This document shows, piece by piece, positions 25,315 through 33,721 of a stretch of DNA of 64,000 nucleotides; position 1 is the stretch's first letter; every line of letters starts with the position of its first letter. Origin of the DNA: Halorarum salinum (GTDB lineage Archaea > Halobacteriota > Halobacteria > Halobacteriales > Haloferacaceae); contig NZ_CP058579.1 in the NCBI RefSeq assembly GCF_013402875.1, forward strand, positions 1,302,001-1,366,000, written 5' to 3'. The notes beneath the pieces are model-generated. The model worked only from the letters and a program-made list of their open reading frames with translations. It did no database searches and was not told the origin of the DNA. Made by a program: the position numbers and the translations under genes.

Positions 25315-25968
25315 ATGATCCCCCTCTTCCACGACTTCACGGACGAGACCGTGCTCGTCCTCGGCGGCGGCACGGTCGGCGCGCGGAAGGCCCGCCGGTT
25401 CGCGCGCGAGGCGCGGACGGTCGTCGTCAGCCCCGCGTTCGCGGACGCGGACTTCGGCGACGCGGAACTGGTCCGGACCGAACCCACGCCGGCCGACGTG
25501 GGCGAGTTCGTCGCCGACCTCGCCCCGGCGCTCGTCGTCGCCGCCACCGACGACGGGGCGGTCAACGCGGCGGCCGAGTCGGCCGCGCGGGAGGCCGGGG
25601 CGCTGGTGAACCGGGCGGACCGGGCCGGCGAGCGCGACGCGGGGAGCGTCGTCGTCCCCGCGACCGTCGAGGACGACCCGGTGACCGTGGCGGTCGCGAC
25701 CGGCGGCACCGCACCGGCGCTCTCCCGGCACCTCCGCGAGCGGATCGAGGCGGAGTTCCCGGACGTCGGCGCGATGGCCGAACTCGCCGGGGAGATCCGG
25801 TCGGAACTCGCGGCCGCCGAGGTCCCGGCGACCGCCCGCCACGAGGCGGTTCGGGCGGTGGTCGAGTCGTCGGACGTTTGGAAGGCTTTACAAGACGGCG
25901 TCGCAAACGGTCGACAAGAGGCGAATCGGGTAATGCAGGAGGAGACGCGGGAGGTGCTCGATGACTGA
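25315..25968 (+). CDS. sirC: precorrin-2 dehydrogenase / sirohydrochlorin ferrochelatase-like
   Basis: The 217-residue protein begins MIPLFHDFTDETVLVLGGGTVGARKARRF, the NAD-binding fold of the Met8/CysG N-terminal family, with the dimerisation and central segments VVAATDDGAVNAAAESAAREAGALVNRAD and ATGGTAPALSRHLRERIE. It oxidises precorrin-2 to sirohydrochlorin, and some members also insert iron. The ATG at 25315 fits the family start. It overlaps hemA by eight bases and lies between ahbAB and hemA, forming a heme-synthesis block. Confidence 0.9.
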   Translation: MIPLFHDFTDETVLVLGGGTVGARKARRFAREARTVVVSPAFADADFGDAELVRTEPTPADVGEFVADLAPALVVAATDDGAVNAAAESAAREAGALVNRADRAGERDAGSVVVPATVEDDPVTVAVATGGTAPALSRHLRERIEAEFPDVGAMAELAGEIRSELAAAEVPATARHEAVRAVVESSDVWKALQDGVANGRQEANRVMQEETREVLDD

Positions 25969-27274
25969 GGCGGGGATCATCTGCGGCGTCAGCGTCAGCC
26001 ACGCACACGCCGACCTGGACGAGATCGAGGCCGCCGGCGGGGGGAGCGCCCGCGCGGTCGTCTCGCGGCTGCTCGCACGCGATGGCGTCACCGAGGCGTT
26101 CGCGGTGCGGACGTGCAACCGGGCGGAGGCGTACGTCGTCGCCGACGAGGCGGCCGACGGCGCCCGCGCGCTCGCGGACTTCGCGCCCGAGGTCAGGGAC
26201 GGCGCGGTCGTCCACCTCGACCACGAGGGGTCGCTCCGCCACCTGATGCGCGTCGCCGCGGGCCTCGAGTCGCTCGTCCTCGGCGAGGACCAGATCGTCG
26301 GCCAGCTGAAACGCGCGATCGAGGAGTCACGCGCGGCGGGCGGCATCGGAGAGACGCTTGAGGACGCGCTCACGAAGGCGGTCCACGTCGGCGAGCGCGC
26401 CCGCACCGAGACGGCCATCAACGAGGGCGTCGTCTCGCTCGGCTCCGCGGCCGTCGACCTCGCGGCCCGGGAGACCGAGCTGACGGGCGCGACCGCGCTC
26501 GTGCTCGGCGCCGGCGAGATGGGCACGCTCACGGCACGCGCGCTGGCGGAGGCGGACGTCGACCGGATCGTCGTCGCGAACCGGACGGTCCCCCACGCCG
26601 AGCACGTCGCGTGCGAACTCGACGTGGCCGCCGAGGCGGTGGGGATCGAGGAGGCCCCCGCGGTCGCCGGCGAGGCGGACGTGCTCGTCGCGGCCACCGG
26701 TGCGGACGGCCCCGTCCTCGGCCCCGAGGACCTGGCGGACGCCGGCGAGACCGTGTGCATCGACCTCGCCCAGCCGCGGGACGTCGACCCCGCGGCGGCG
26801 GGCGGGGGCGTCGCCGTCTACGACCTCGACGCGCTGGAGGCGGTCACGGCCGAGACGCGGGAGAGCCGCCGCGCGGAGGCCGAACGGGTTGAGGCGATGG
26901 TCGACGCCGAACTCGACCGCCTGCTCGCGTCGTTCAAGCGCAGGCGCGCCGACGAGGCCATCTCGGCCATGTACGAGGGCGCCGAGGTGACGAAGGCGCG
27001 CGAGCTCGACCGTGCACTCACGAAACTCGAGGCCCAGGGCGAGTTGACCGACGAGCAGCGCGAGACCGTCGAGTCGCTCGCGGACGCGCTCGTCGGCCAG
27101 TTGCTCGCCGCGCCGACCAAGAGCCTCCGCGAGGCCGCCCTCGAGGACGACTGGACCACCATCCACACGGCCATCCGCCTGTTCGACCCCGAGTTCGACG
27201 TGCCGGTCGCGTCCGACGACGGCGCGGGGATGACCCCCCGGGAGGGCGTCGCCGACCGTCTCTCGGACGACTGA
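25961..27274 (+). CDS. hemA: glutamyl-tRNA reductase
   Basis: The 437-residue enzyme makes glutamate-1-semialdehyde, the first tetrapyrrole precursor, from Glu-tRNA and NADPH. Visible are the catalytic Cys52 in RTCNRAEAY, the GEDQIVGQLK segment, the NADP fold LVLGAGEMGTLTARAL and the C-terminal helical dimerisation domain (RRADEAISAMYEGAE...). The last 40 residues are an acidic extension. The start overlaps sirC by eight bases, implying coupling. Confidence 0.95.
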   Translation: MTEAGIICGVSVSHAHADLDEIEAAGGGSARAVVSRLLARDGVTEAFAVRTCNRAEAYVVADEAADGARALADFAPEVRDGAVVHLDHEGSLRHLMRVAAGLESLVLGEDQIVGQLKRAIEESRAAGGIGETLEDALTKAVHVGERARTETAINEGVVSLGSAAVDLAARETELTGATALVLGAGEMGTLTARALAEADVDRIVVANRTVPHAEHVACELDVAAEAVGIEEAPAVAGEADVLVAATGADGPVLGPEDLADAGETVCIDLAQPRDVDPAAAGGGVAVYDLDALEAVTAETRESRRAEAERVEAMVDAELDRLLASFKRRRADEAISAMYEGAEVTKARELDRALTKLEAQGELTDEQRETVESLADALVGQLLAAPTKSLREAALEDDWTTIHTAIRLFDPEFDVPVASDDGAGMTPREGVADRLSDD

Positions 27275-27412
27275 CTTCCGGACGACTGCGCCCTGCAGGA
27301 TCCGACCGGCTCGCGTTCGGCCGTCGTCTCGGGGCGTCGATCCTCTCGGAAGAGCGGACCTGTCTCTCCACCCGGGGAAAGGGTGATGTGTGATGCCGTT
27401 GCACGTGTTCCC

Positions 27413-28327
27413 ATGAGTGATCCGACCGGCGGCGTCGGACGCCTCCCCGCATCCTCGGTCGAGGAGAGCGTCGAGTCCGCCTGTTACGTGGCCGGCTGTG
27501 CGCATCCGGACCTCGTCGCGGCCGGGGCGGTGCTCGCGGTCACCGCCCTCTTCCTCCTCCTCTCCGGACTCGTTCTCACCAGGCTGTCGGACGCGCGCGA
27601 CGCCCTCGGGACCGAGCGGACGCGGACCCGCGCCGAGCGGGACGCGTTCCGGCAGTTCCGCCAGCGGGTCGCCGGGCTCGACCCCTCGGACCCGCAGCCA
27701 CCCGACCCGACGCCGGGCGGAGGAGGGGTGATGGCCGTCGCCGGCGGCGGGGTCGCGAACGACGCCTCGCTGGCCGACGCGCGGCGCGCCTACCGCGAGA
27801 CCGTCATGGCGACCTCGCACTACGAGGAGGAGTACGACGAGTCGCTCGCGGAGAACGTCGGCGCGGAGTTCTCCGAGACGGTCGCGAGCGCCCTGACCGA
27901 CGGCGGGACGCTCACCCCCCAGCTCCACGCCGCGCTCGCCACCGGGGCCGAGCGGGCCCGGCGCGACCGCGACGAACTGCTCGCGGCGCTCGACCGCGAG
28001 GAAGCGACGATCGAGGCCGCCGAGGACGCGCTCGCGCCCGCCGTCGCCGCGGCCGACGAGATCGACGAACGCGACCTCCGGCGGTCGAGCTACCGCGACT
28101 TCGTCGCCGACCTCGAACGCCTGGAGTACCACGAGCGGGAGGTGGAGTCGCTGCTCGCGGACCGGCAGTCGACCGTCCACGAGCGGGAGTCCGAGCGCCC
28201 GTTCTGGTACGACTACCTCTACGGGAGCCTCCCGTCGCCGTACCCCGTGCTCGCGGCCGGGACGCGGACGCTCTCGGCGCTCGCGGACGCGAAGGACGAA
28301 CTCGCGAGCGCGGCGAGCGACCGCTGA
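27413..28327 (+). CDS. membrane-anchored coiled-coil protein (DUF7260-like)
   Basis: The 304-residue protein has one transmembrane segment at about 42-61 (AAGAVLAVTALFLLLSGLVL), preceded by a short outer part with two Cys, and followed by a long charged helical region (ERTRTRAERDAFRQFRQRVAG; ARRDRDELLAALDREEATIEAAEDAL). Haloarchaeal proteins of this design are common; I recall them as DUF7260, without a known function. Confidence 0.7.
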   Translation: MSDPTGGVGRLPASSVEESVESACYVAGCAHPDLVAAGAVLAVTALFLLLSGLVLTRLSDARDALGTERTRTRAERDAFRQFRQRVAGLDPSDPQPPDPTPGGGGVMAVAGGGVANDASLADARRAYRETVMATSHYEEEYDESLAENVGAEFSETVASALTDGGTLTPQLHAALATGAERARRDRDELLAALDREEATIEAAEDALAPAVAAADEIDERDLRRSSYRDFVADLERLEYHEREVESLLADRQSTVHERESERPFWYDYLYGSLPSPYPVLAAGTRTLSALADAKDELASAASDR

Positions 28328-28472
28328 CCGTCGGGCCCCGACGTCGGAACCGAACGCCCGGTCGTGGTTCGAGCACCGGCCCCGTCCCGGGACCGGGTCG
28401 GCCGACGATCCGGACCGGGTCGGTCGACGATCCGGGAAGCGCTTTTCCCCCTCGCCCGCGACACACTCCCAC

Positions 28473-28751
28473 ATGGCAGACCTACTCTCGGACGAGGAGG
28501 TATCGGAGCGGCTACCCGCCGACTGGGAGCGCGAGGGCGACGAGATCGTCCGGACGTACGAGTTCGACTCCTACCTCGAGGGGGTCGGCTTCGCGGCCGG
28601 GGCCGGCGGGCTGGCCGAGGAGGCGTTCCATCACCCCGAACTCACCATCGGCTGGCGCGAGGTGGAGGCCCGGTTGACGACCCACGACGCCGGCGGCATC
28701 ACCGACAGCGACATCGACCTCGCCGAGCGCTTCGACGAGCTCGCGGACTGA
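28473..28751 (+). CDS. pterin-4a-carbinolamine dehydratase family protein
   Basis: The 92-residue protein has the PCD/DCoH active-site pattern: AFHHPELTIGWREVEARLTTHDAGGIT (His53, His54, Pro55, His71). The family dehydrates 4a-hydroxy-tetrahydropterins. In archaea without phenylalanine hydroxylase it has been linked to molybdopterin metabolism, which would fit the AOR and formate dehydrogenase genes in this window, though not directly adjacent. Length is typical. Confidence 0.9.
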   Translation: MADLLSDEEVSERLPADWEREGDEIVRTYEFDSYLEGVGFAAGAGGLAEEAFHHPELTIGWREVEARLTTHDAGGITDSDIDLAERFDELAD

Positions 28752-28764
28752 TGGCGGGGGCGTG

Positions 28765-29133
28765 ATGGAGGCGGCCTACGTCTTCCGGGTCCGGTTCACC
28801 CTCTCGCCGCGCGGGGTGCGGCTCGACCCGGAGGAGTTCGAGACGACCGCGCGGGTGCCGGCGGCGACGCCCGGCGAGGAGGGGTGGCTGCTGTTCCGCG
28901 ACGCGCTCTGGCGCGGGGAGGAGAACGACTCGACGTACGCCCGTGAACTGGTCGCCGAGCGGCTCCCGGAGGGTGTGGAGGTGCTGTCGGCGACGTTCAG
29001 CGAGTTCGAGACCGATGAGGCGTACCTGGACGCGCTGGAGGACGAGATCGGTCGGGACCTGGCGGCGTTCCGGGCGGACTCGGTCACGGAGGTGAAACAC
29101 AAGTACTTCGGCTCCTCGATCCACGTTCGGTGA
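28765..29133 (+). CDS. LWR-salt protein
   Basis: The 122-residue protein carries the LWR motif (LLFRDALWRGEENDSTYARELVAERLPEGVEVLS) that names a family known, from memory, only from haloarchaea (LWR-salt protein). It begins with a strand-rich segment AAYVFRVRFTLSP and ends HKYFGSSIHVR. The ATG at 28765 is preferred to the GTG one codon earlier. It lies 13 bases after the PCD gene, probably one transcript. Function is unknown. Confidence 0.8.
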   Translation: MEAAYVFRVRFTLSPRGVRLDPEEFETTARVPAATPGEEGWLLFRDALWRGEENDSTYARELVAERLPEGVEVLSATFSEFETDEAYLDALEDEIGRDLAAFRADSVTEVKHKYFGSSIHVR

Positions 29134-29290
29134 GTCGGTTCGATTCGTAGAGCTATGCATGGGTCGTGGAGCGGATCGAAATTCCCAGCGACGACCGGCC
29201 CGACCGAAGGACCGAACACGCCCACGGTGAGCACCCGTCGAGAACCACGGCAAGACACTTAACGGAGAACGCCCTATTGGTCCCTCCCGA

Positions 29291-30025
29291 ATGGTCCCCG
29301 ACGCCTACGACTTCTGGCTGTTCGACCTCGACGGCACCGTGGTCGACGCCGACTGGACCTACACCCGCGAGGTGTTCGACCGGGTCGGCGGCCGCCTCGG
29401 TCGCGAGTTCACCGACCGCCAGGCCGAGGTGCTCTGGCACGGCCTCGAGGGCTCGCGCGACCCGATACTCCGCGAGTGGGGCATCGACCCCGCGGAGTTC
29501 TGGCCCGCGTTCCACGCCGTCGAGGACCCCATGACCCGCGCCGAGGCGACCTACCTGCACGAGGACGCCGCGCGCTTGCTCACGGCGCTCCACGAGCGGG
29601 AGGTCCCAGTCGGCGTCGTCACCCACTGCGCCGAGTTCCTCGCCGACCCCGTCGTCGAGCACCTCGATCTCACCGACTGGTTCGACGTCGTCCTCTCCTG
29701 CTCGGAGGAGACCGGCTGGAAGCCCGACCCGGAACCCGTGAACGCGGCGATGAGCGCGCTCGGCGTCGAGGCGGCGACCCAGCAGGGCGTCCTGCTGGGC
29801 GACGGCGCGAGCGACGTCGGCGCGGCCTGGAACGCCGGCCTCGACGCGGTCCACGTCGAGCGCCACGGCTACGACGAGCGCGGCCGCTGCGTCCGCGCCG
29901 ACCACCGCGTCGCGAGCTTCGACGAACTCCCGCGCGGCGAGGCCGACCGCGACGCCCCGACCGGCGCGACCCTCGCCGACCCCGCCGGCTCCTCGGGCGT
30001 GGAGGTCGGCGACCGGGGTCCCTGA
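29291..30025 (+). CDS. HAD-superfamily hydrolase
   Basis: The 244-residue protein is a HAD phosphatase: motif I FDLDGTVVD (Asp12 nucleophile, Asp14), a helical cap, motif II VVTHCAE, Lys in GWKPDPEP, and motif III LLGDGASDVGAA. These are all the residues for phosphoryl transfer; the substrate is not evident. The C-terminal 30 residues are a disordered acidic tail. Confidence 0.85.
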   Translation: MVPDAYDFWLFDLDGTVVDADWTYTREVFDRVGGRLGREFTDRQAEVLWHGLEGSRDPILREWGIDPAEFWPAFHAVEDPMTRAEATYLHEDAARLLTALHEREVPVGVVTHCAEFLADPVVEHLDLTDWFDVVLSCSEETGWKPDPEPVNAAMSALGVEAATQQGVLLGDGASDVGAAWNAGLDAVHVERHGYDERGRCVRADHRVASFDELPRGEADRDAPTGATLADPAGSSGVEVGDRGP

Positions 30026-30065
30026 CGGTCCGATCGGCCCGCTCGGCCCGGATGGCTCGGCCGGT

Positions 30066-31064
30066 TTACTCGCCGTCCGCCCGGTCGTCGACGGGGTTCG
30101 GATCGTAGCCCTCCCCGACGGCGAACTCCATCACCCGCTCGCGCGTGGTGATCTCGAGCCGTTCGCGCTCGACCATCTCGCCGTCGAGCGAGAACTGCCG
30201 CGGCTCGCCCGCGTCGACGACGAGCGAGGGGACCCGGAGCCGGGTGAGATGCGAGACCTCCCCCTGGAAGAGTCGCTCGACCGCGCCGCGCGCGAGGTAG
30301 TCGATGGTCGGTGCGTCCTCGATGACCACCACGTCCAGTTTCCCGTCCTCGACGTTCGCCTGCCGGTTGGGGAACCGCCGGGCGTTCCCGACCAGAAGCA
30401 GGGCCGCCTCGCCCGACCACACCGGGTCGCTCTCGGACCCGGCGCGGATGTCGAGTTCGAGCCCCTCGAAGTCGCCCGTGTGCTGGAGCGTCGTGAACAC
30501 GTACGCGAGGACGCCGAGCCGCTGTTTCAGCGCCGGCTCCGTGCGCGCGCTCGCCTCCGCCGTCAGCCCGCAGATACAGGAGTTCAGGAACGGCCGGGCG
30601 GTCTCGTCGGCGTCGCCGCCCGCCAGCCCCGCGTCTCCCGCTCCCGACGATCCGGCGTCGCTCCCGTCGCCGCGGCCCGACTCGCCCGACCAGTCGGCCA
30701 TCCCGACGTCGAGGCGGCGCGTCCGCCCGGCCTCGACGCTCTCGAACGCCTCGGTCACCCCGTCGATGCCGACGTTGCCGGCGAAGCCGTTCCCGGTGCC
30801 GGCCGGAACCACGCCGAGCGTGACCTCCTCGAGCCGTCCCGCCCGGTCGACCCCCCGGGCCACGCCGTTGAGGGTGCCGTCGCCGCCGCAGGCGACCACC
30901 ACGTCCGCGCCGCCGGCGGCCGCCTCCCGGGCGAGGTCGACCTCCTCGCCCTCCTCGGAGGTGTTCAACACCTCGTACCCGCGCTCCTCGGCCTCCTGTG
31001 CCGCCTGGACGCTCCGTCGCTGGTCGCCGCTCTCCGGGTTCCGGACGAGGACGCGACTTCCCAT
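30066..31064 (-). CDS. YegS/diacylglycerol-kinase-like lipid kinase
   Basis: The 332-residue protein has the nucleotide-binding GGDGTLN motif (60-66), the GTGNGFAGN loop and the C-terminal DAG-kinase beta domain (FSLDGEMVERERLEITTRERVMEFAV). The family phosphorylates lipids at the membrane. An insert of about 40 Ser/Gly/Asp residues near 130-170 (SGESGRGDGSD...) is not part of the usual domain. The start at 31064 (MGSRVLVRNPESG) agrees with family N-termini. It is divergent from the PHP gene, 52 bases away. Confidence 0.85.
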   Translation of the reverse strand: MGSRVLVRNPESGDQRRSVQAAQEAEERGYEVLNTSEEGEEVDLAREAAAGGADVVVACGGDGTLNGVARGVDRAGRLEEVTLGVVPAGTGNGFAGNVGIDGVTEAFESVEAGRTRRLDVGMADWSGESGRGDGSDAGSSGAGDAGLAGGDADETARPFLNSCICGLTAEASARTEPALKQRLGVLAYVFTTLQHTGDFEGLELDIRAGSESDPVWSGEAALLLVGNARRFPNRQANVEDGKLDVVVIEDAPTIDYLARGAVERLFQGEVSHLTRLRVPSLVVDAGEPRQFSLDGEMVERERLEITTRERVMEFAVGEGYDPNPVDDRADGE

Positions 31065-31116
31065 GGGGCCACGTCCGCCCACAACTGCAAAGCCGTGTCG
31101 GCCCCTACCGCCCCCA

Positions 31117-31902
31117 GTGCCAGAGTTCGCGGTCGACCTCCACAACCACAGTCGGTTCTTCCACGGATTCGTCGGCCGGTCGACGCCGTACGACCCCGTC
31201 GGGCTCCGCCTGCACGGCCTCGTCGCCCGCCTCAGGGGGCTCGACGCGCTTGCGGTCACCAACCACGACTACGCCTACGTCGGGGACGCCGGCCTCCCGG
31301 TCGTGCCCGGGGTCGAGGTGTCCACCACGATGGGCCACGTCGTCGTGGTCGGCCCCGACCCGCCGCGACGGACGACCCCCGGGGAGTATACGCCGGGCGA
31401 ACTCGTCGACCGCGCTCACGACCGCGGCTGTGCGGCCGTCCTCGCGCACCCGTTCCGGAACAGCTCCGCCCGGGAGTCGAAGGCCGACTTCGACGCCGTG
31501 GAGCTGAACGGGAAGAACCCGGAGCACGACGCCCGGACGCTGCAACTCGCCGACCGTCGCGACCTCCCGGTCGTCGGCGGGAGCGACGCGCACTACCCGA
31601 TCGAGGTCGGGCGGGCGTACACGGTCCTCGAGGCGGACACCTCCGACCCGGCCGACGTGGCCGACGCGATCCGCGCGGGCCGCGTCTCGCCGGTCTCGAA
31701 CCTCGGCCACGCCCACCGGCTCATCGACCGGGGGTACACCGCCGTACACAGGGGGCGCCGGTGGCTCAGGGCCAGGGAGGGCGAGGCGTCGGCGAGGGGG
31801 ACCGCCGGCGGGACGCGCGACGGAGAGAGCAGCGCGGGCGGGAACGGTGCGGGCGAGAGCAGCACGGGCGGGAGCGGCACGCGCGAGAGCGGCGACGAAT
31901 AG
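31117..31902 (+). CDS. PHP-domain phosphoesterase
   Basis: The 261-residue protein starts at a GTG (31117) just before the first metal motif DLHNHS (His9, His11). Further metal residues are in TNHDY, the Glu of PGVEVST, LAHPFRN and GGSDAHYP. PHP proteins hydrolyse phosphoesters such as histidinol phosphate, nucleotides or DNA ends; which one is not clear. The last 50 residues are Gly/Ser/Glu repeats (GESSAGGNGAGESSTGG) without structure. Confidence 0.82.
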   Translation: MPEFAVDLHNHSRFFHGFVGRSTPYDPVGLRLHGLVARLRGLDALAVTNHDYAYVGDAGLPVVPGVEVSTTMGHVVVVGPDPPRRTTPGEYTPGELVDRAHDRGCAAVLAHPFRNSSARESKADFDAVELNGKNPEHDARTLQLADRRDLPVVGGSDAHYPIEVGRAYTVLEADTSDPADVADAIRAGRVSPVSNLGHAHRLIDRGYTAVHRGRRWLRAREGEASARGTAGGTRDGESSAGGNGAGESSTGGSGTRESGDE

Positions 31903-31938
31903 CGAAGCGTCGGGTCGGAGCCCGGGTACCGCCGGCGA

Positions 31939-32352
31939 CTACCCAAGCCGTTCGTCGAGGATGAGTCGGGTCTTCGTCCCCTCGACCTCCGCCAGTTCGC
32001 GAGCGCGGGTGATGAGTTCGTTCACCGCGCGCGTGTCCACGCAGTCGACGATGAGGACGATGTCCTCCTCGCCGGACACCTGCCAGACGAAGTCGACCTC
32101 CTCCCACTCGGCGAGCGTCGAGGACACCTCGCTCGTGTTGACGTTCATGTCGACGCTGATCTCGACCATCGCCTTCACGTTCCCCGTCCGCGTGGTGACG
32201 GTGAAGCGCTCGATGACCCCCTCCTCGGTCATCCGGTCGACCCGGTTGCGAACGGTGCCCTCGCTGGTGCCGACGCGCTCGGCGATCTCGGTGTAGGGCG
32301 TCCGCGCGTCCCGCCTGAGGACGTTCAGGATGCGCCGATCGAGGTCGTCCAT
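31939..32352 (-). CDS. Lrp/AsnC-family transcriptional regulator
   Basis: The 137-residue protein has an N-terminal helix-turn-helix (DDLDRRILNVLRRDARTPYTEIAERVGTSEGTVRNRVDRM) and a C-terminal ligand-binding domain (VWQVSGEEDIVLIVDCVDTRAVNELI). It is divergent from carA; the shared 97-base region contains two palindromes, one next to its own promoter. Lrp proteins commonly repress their own gene and respond to amino acids, so coupling of carbamoyl-phosphate synthesis to an amino acid is a sensible but unproven idea. Confidence 0.88.
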   Translation of the reverse strand: MDDLDRRILNVLRRDARTPYTEIAERVGTSEGTVRNRVDRMTEEGVIERFTVTTRTGNVKAMVEISVDMNVNTSEVSSTLAEWEEVDFVWQVSGEEDIVLIVDCVDTRAVNELITRARELAEVEGTKTRLILDERLG

Positions 32353-32364
32353 ACACGGCCGTGT
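32353..32364. promoter_or_regulatory. palindrome abutting the Lrp-gene start
   Basis: ACACGGCCGTGT is a perfect 12-bp palindrome directly upstream of the minus-strand start codon (32350-32352). It lies where a leaderless transcript would begin, so binding there could block initiation. Confidence 0.4.
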
Positions 32365-32383
32365 CGCCCGGGGGCCTTACCGA

Positions 32384-32398
32384 TTACGAATTTCGTAA
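32384..32398. promoter_or_regulatory. Lrp-type operator candidate between lrp and carA
   Basis: TTACGAA-T-TTCGTAA is a perfect 15-bp palindrome. It lies next to the expected TATA position of the minus-strand regulator gene and about 20 bp upstream of the carA TATA element (CTTATT, 32418-32423, 27 bases before the carA ATG). Size and A/T-centred symmetry are like known Lrp/AsnC sites. Confidence 0.55.
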
Positions 32399-32449
32399 CC
32401 ATGCTTCGAACGACGCACTTATTGTGCCGGCGTCCGTGCGTATCTCGTA

Positions 32450-33514
32450 ATGGCGGACGCCTACGTCGCGCTGGAGGACGGCCGCGTGTTCGAAGCACGG
32501 AGCCGTTCGCCCGGCCGCACACGTGGTGAACTGGTGTTCACGACCGCGTACACGGGGTACGAGGAGTCGCTGACGGACCCCTCCTACGAGGAGCAGGTCC
32601 TCACGTTCTCCTACCCCCTCATCGGCAACTACGGCGTCCGAGACGAGCGGTTCGAGTCGGACCGCGTCCACCCGCGCGCCGCCGTCGCGCGCGAGTTCAC
32701 GGACGACGTGGCCGAGTGGCTCGCCGGGGAGGACGTGCCCGCGGTGGACCACCTCGACACGCGCGAACTCGTCACCTCCGTCCGCGAGGAGGGGGCGATG
32801 AAGTGCGGCATCGCCGCGGGCCAGGACGCGACCCCCGAGGCCGCCCGCGAGGAACTGGCCGAGTGCAAGGGGATGAGCGAGCACACGGATATCGGCGCGC
32901 AGGTGTCGACGCCCGAACCCTACACGGTCACGGGCGGGGGGGAGTACGACGTCGCGCTGGTGGACTGTGGCGCGAAGGGCTCGATCGCCTCCTCGCTCGC
33001 GGAGCGCGGCGCCGACGTCCACGTCCTGCCGTACGACGCGGACCCGGCGACCGTGGCCGACCTCGACCCTGACGTGCTGTTCGTCTCGAACGGGCCGGGC
33101 GACCCGGCGAACTTCGGCGAGACGCAGTCGCTCGTCGAGGAGTTCGTTGGCGAACTCCCGCTGGCGGGCATCTGTCTCGGCCAGCAAATCGTCGCCCGCG
33201 CGTTCGGCGGCGAGACGGAGAAGATGGCGTTCGGCCACCGCGGCGTGAACCAGCCGGTTCGCGACCTGGAGTCCGGAACGGTCGTGATGACGACCCAGAA
33301 CCACGGCTACTCGGTCGCCGACCCCGGCAGGCTCGACGTGACCCAGGTGAACGTGAACGACGACACCGCCGAGGGGCTCGCGAGCGAGGAGTACGACGTC
33401 GTGACGCGGCAGTACCACCCCGAGGCGAACCCCGGCCCGCACGACTCGCTCGGCTTCTTCGACGAGGTGCTCGACCTCACGGGGCGATCGCGCACGCCCG
33501 TCGCCGCGGATTAA
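32450..33514 (+). CDS. carA: carbamoyl-phosphate synthase, small (glutaminase) subunit
   Basis: The 354-residue protein has the N-terminal CarA domain (ALEDGRVFEARS, GYEESLTDPSYEEQVLTFSYPLIGNYGV) and the class I glutaminase domain with catalytic Cys in LAGICLGQQIVARAFGG and His/Glu in QYHPEANPGPHD. It releases ammonia from glutamine for CarB, feeding pyrimidine and arginine synthesis; carB is not in the window. The promoter suggests a leaderless message. A family II structured element starts directly after the stop codon. Confidence 0.95.
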   Translation: MADAYVALEDGRVFEARSRSPGRTRGELVFTTAYTGYEESLTDPSYEEQVLTFSYPLIGNYGVRDERFESDRVHPRAAVAREFTDDVAEWLAGEDVPAVDHLDTRELVTSVREEGAMKCGIAAGQDATPEAAREELAECKGMSEHTDIGAQVSTPEPYTVTGGGEYDVALVDCGAKGSIASSLAERGADVHVLPYDADPATVADLDPDVLFVSNGPGDPANFGETQSLVEEFVGELPLAGICLGQQIVARAFGGETEKMAFGHRGVNQPVRDLESGTVVMTTQNHGYSVADPGRLDVTQVNVNDDTAEGLASEEYDVVTRQYHPEANPGPHDSLGFFDEVLDLTGRSRTPVAAD

Positions 33515-33663
33515 CGAACCTCTTTTACGGGGGTCCTCCTCGTTCGCGCGCCTTCGGCGCGCTCGCTCGTCGAACCCCCGCAAAACCCGTTCATGCCAAA
33601 AAGGCCGCTCGCTCGGTCGGCGCGGCTTCGCCGCGCCTCCCTCCCTCGCAGTACTGCTGCTGG
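33515..33663 (-). repeat. family II structured element, copy A
   Basis: Two hairpins joined by a conserved 39-nt linker (33580-33618). Hairpin 1: outer GGGGG/CCCCC (33529-33533, 33575-33579) and inner GCGCGCC-TTC-GGCGCGC (33546-33562). Hairpin 2: GGCGCGGC-TTC-GCCGCGCC (33619-33637). The linker is 38/39 identical to copy B, which is inverted relative to this one. It starts at the base after the carA stop codon. Confidence 0.85.
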
Positions 33664-33721
33664 TACGACCGCACCGTGGATGTGATGTTGAAATTACAAA
33701 AACGCCCTTCCGGGAACGTTC

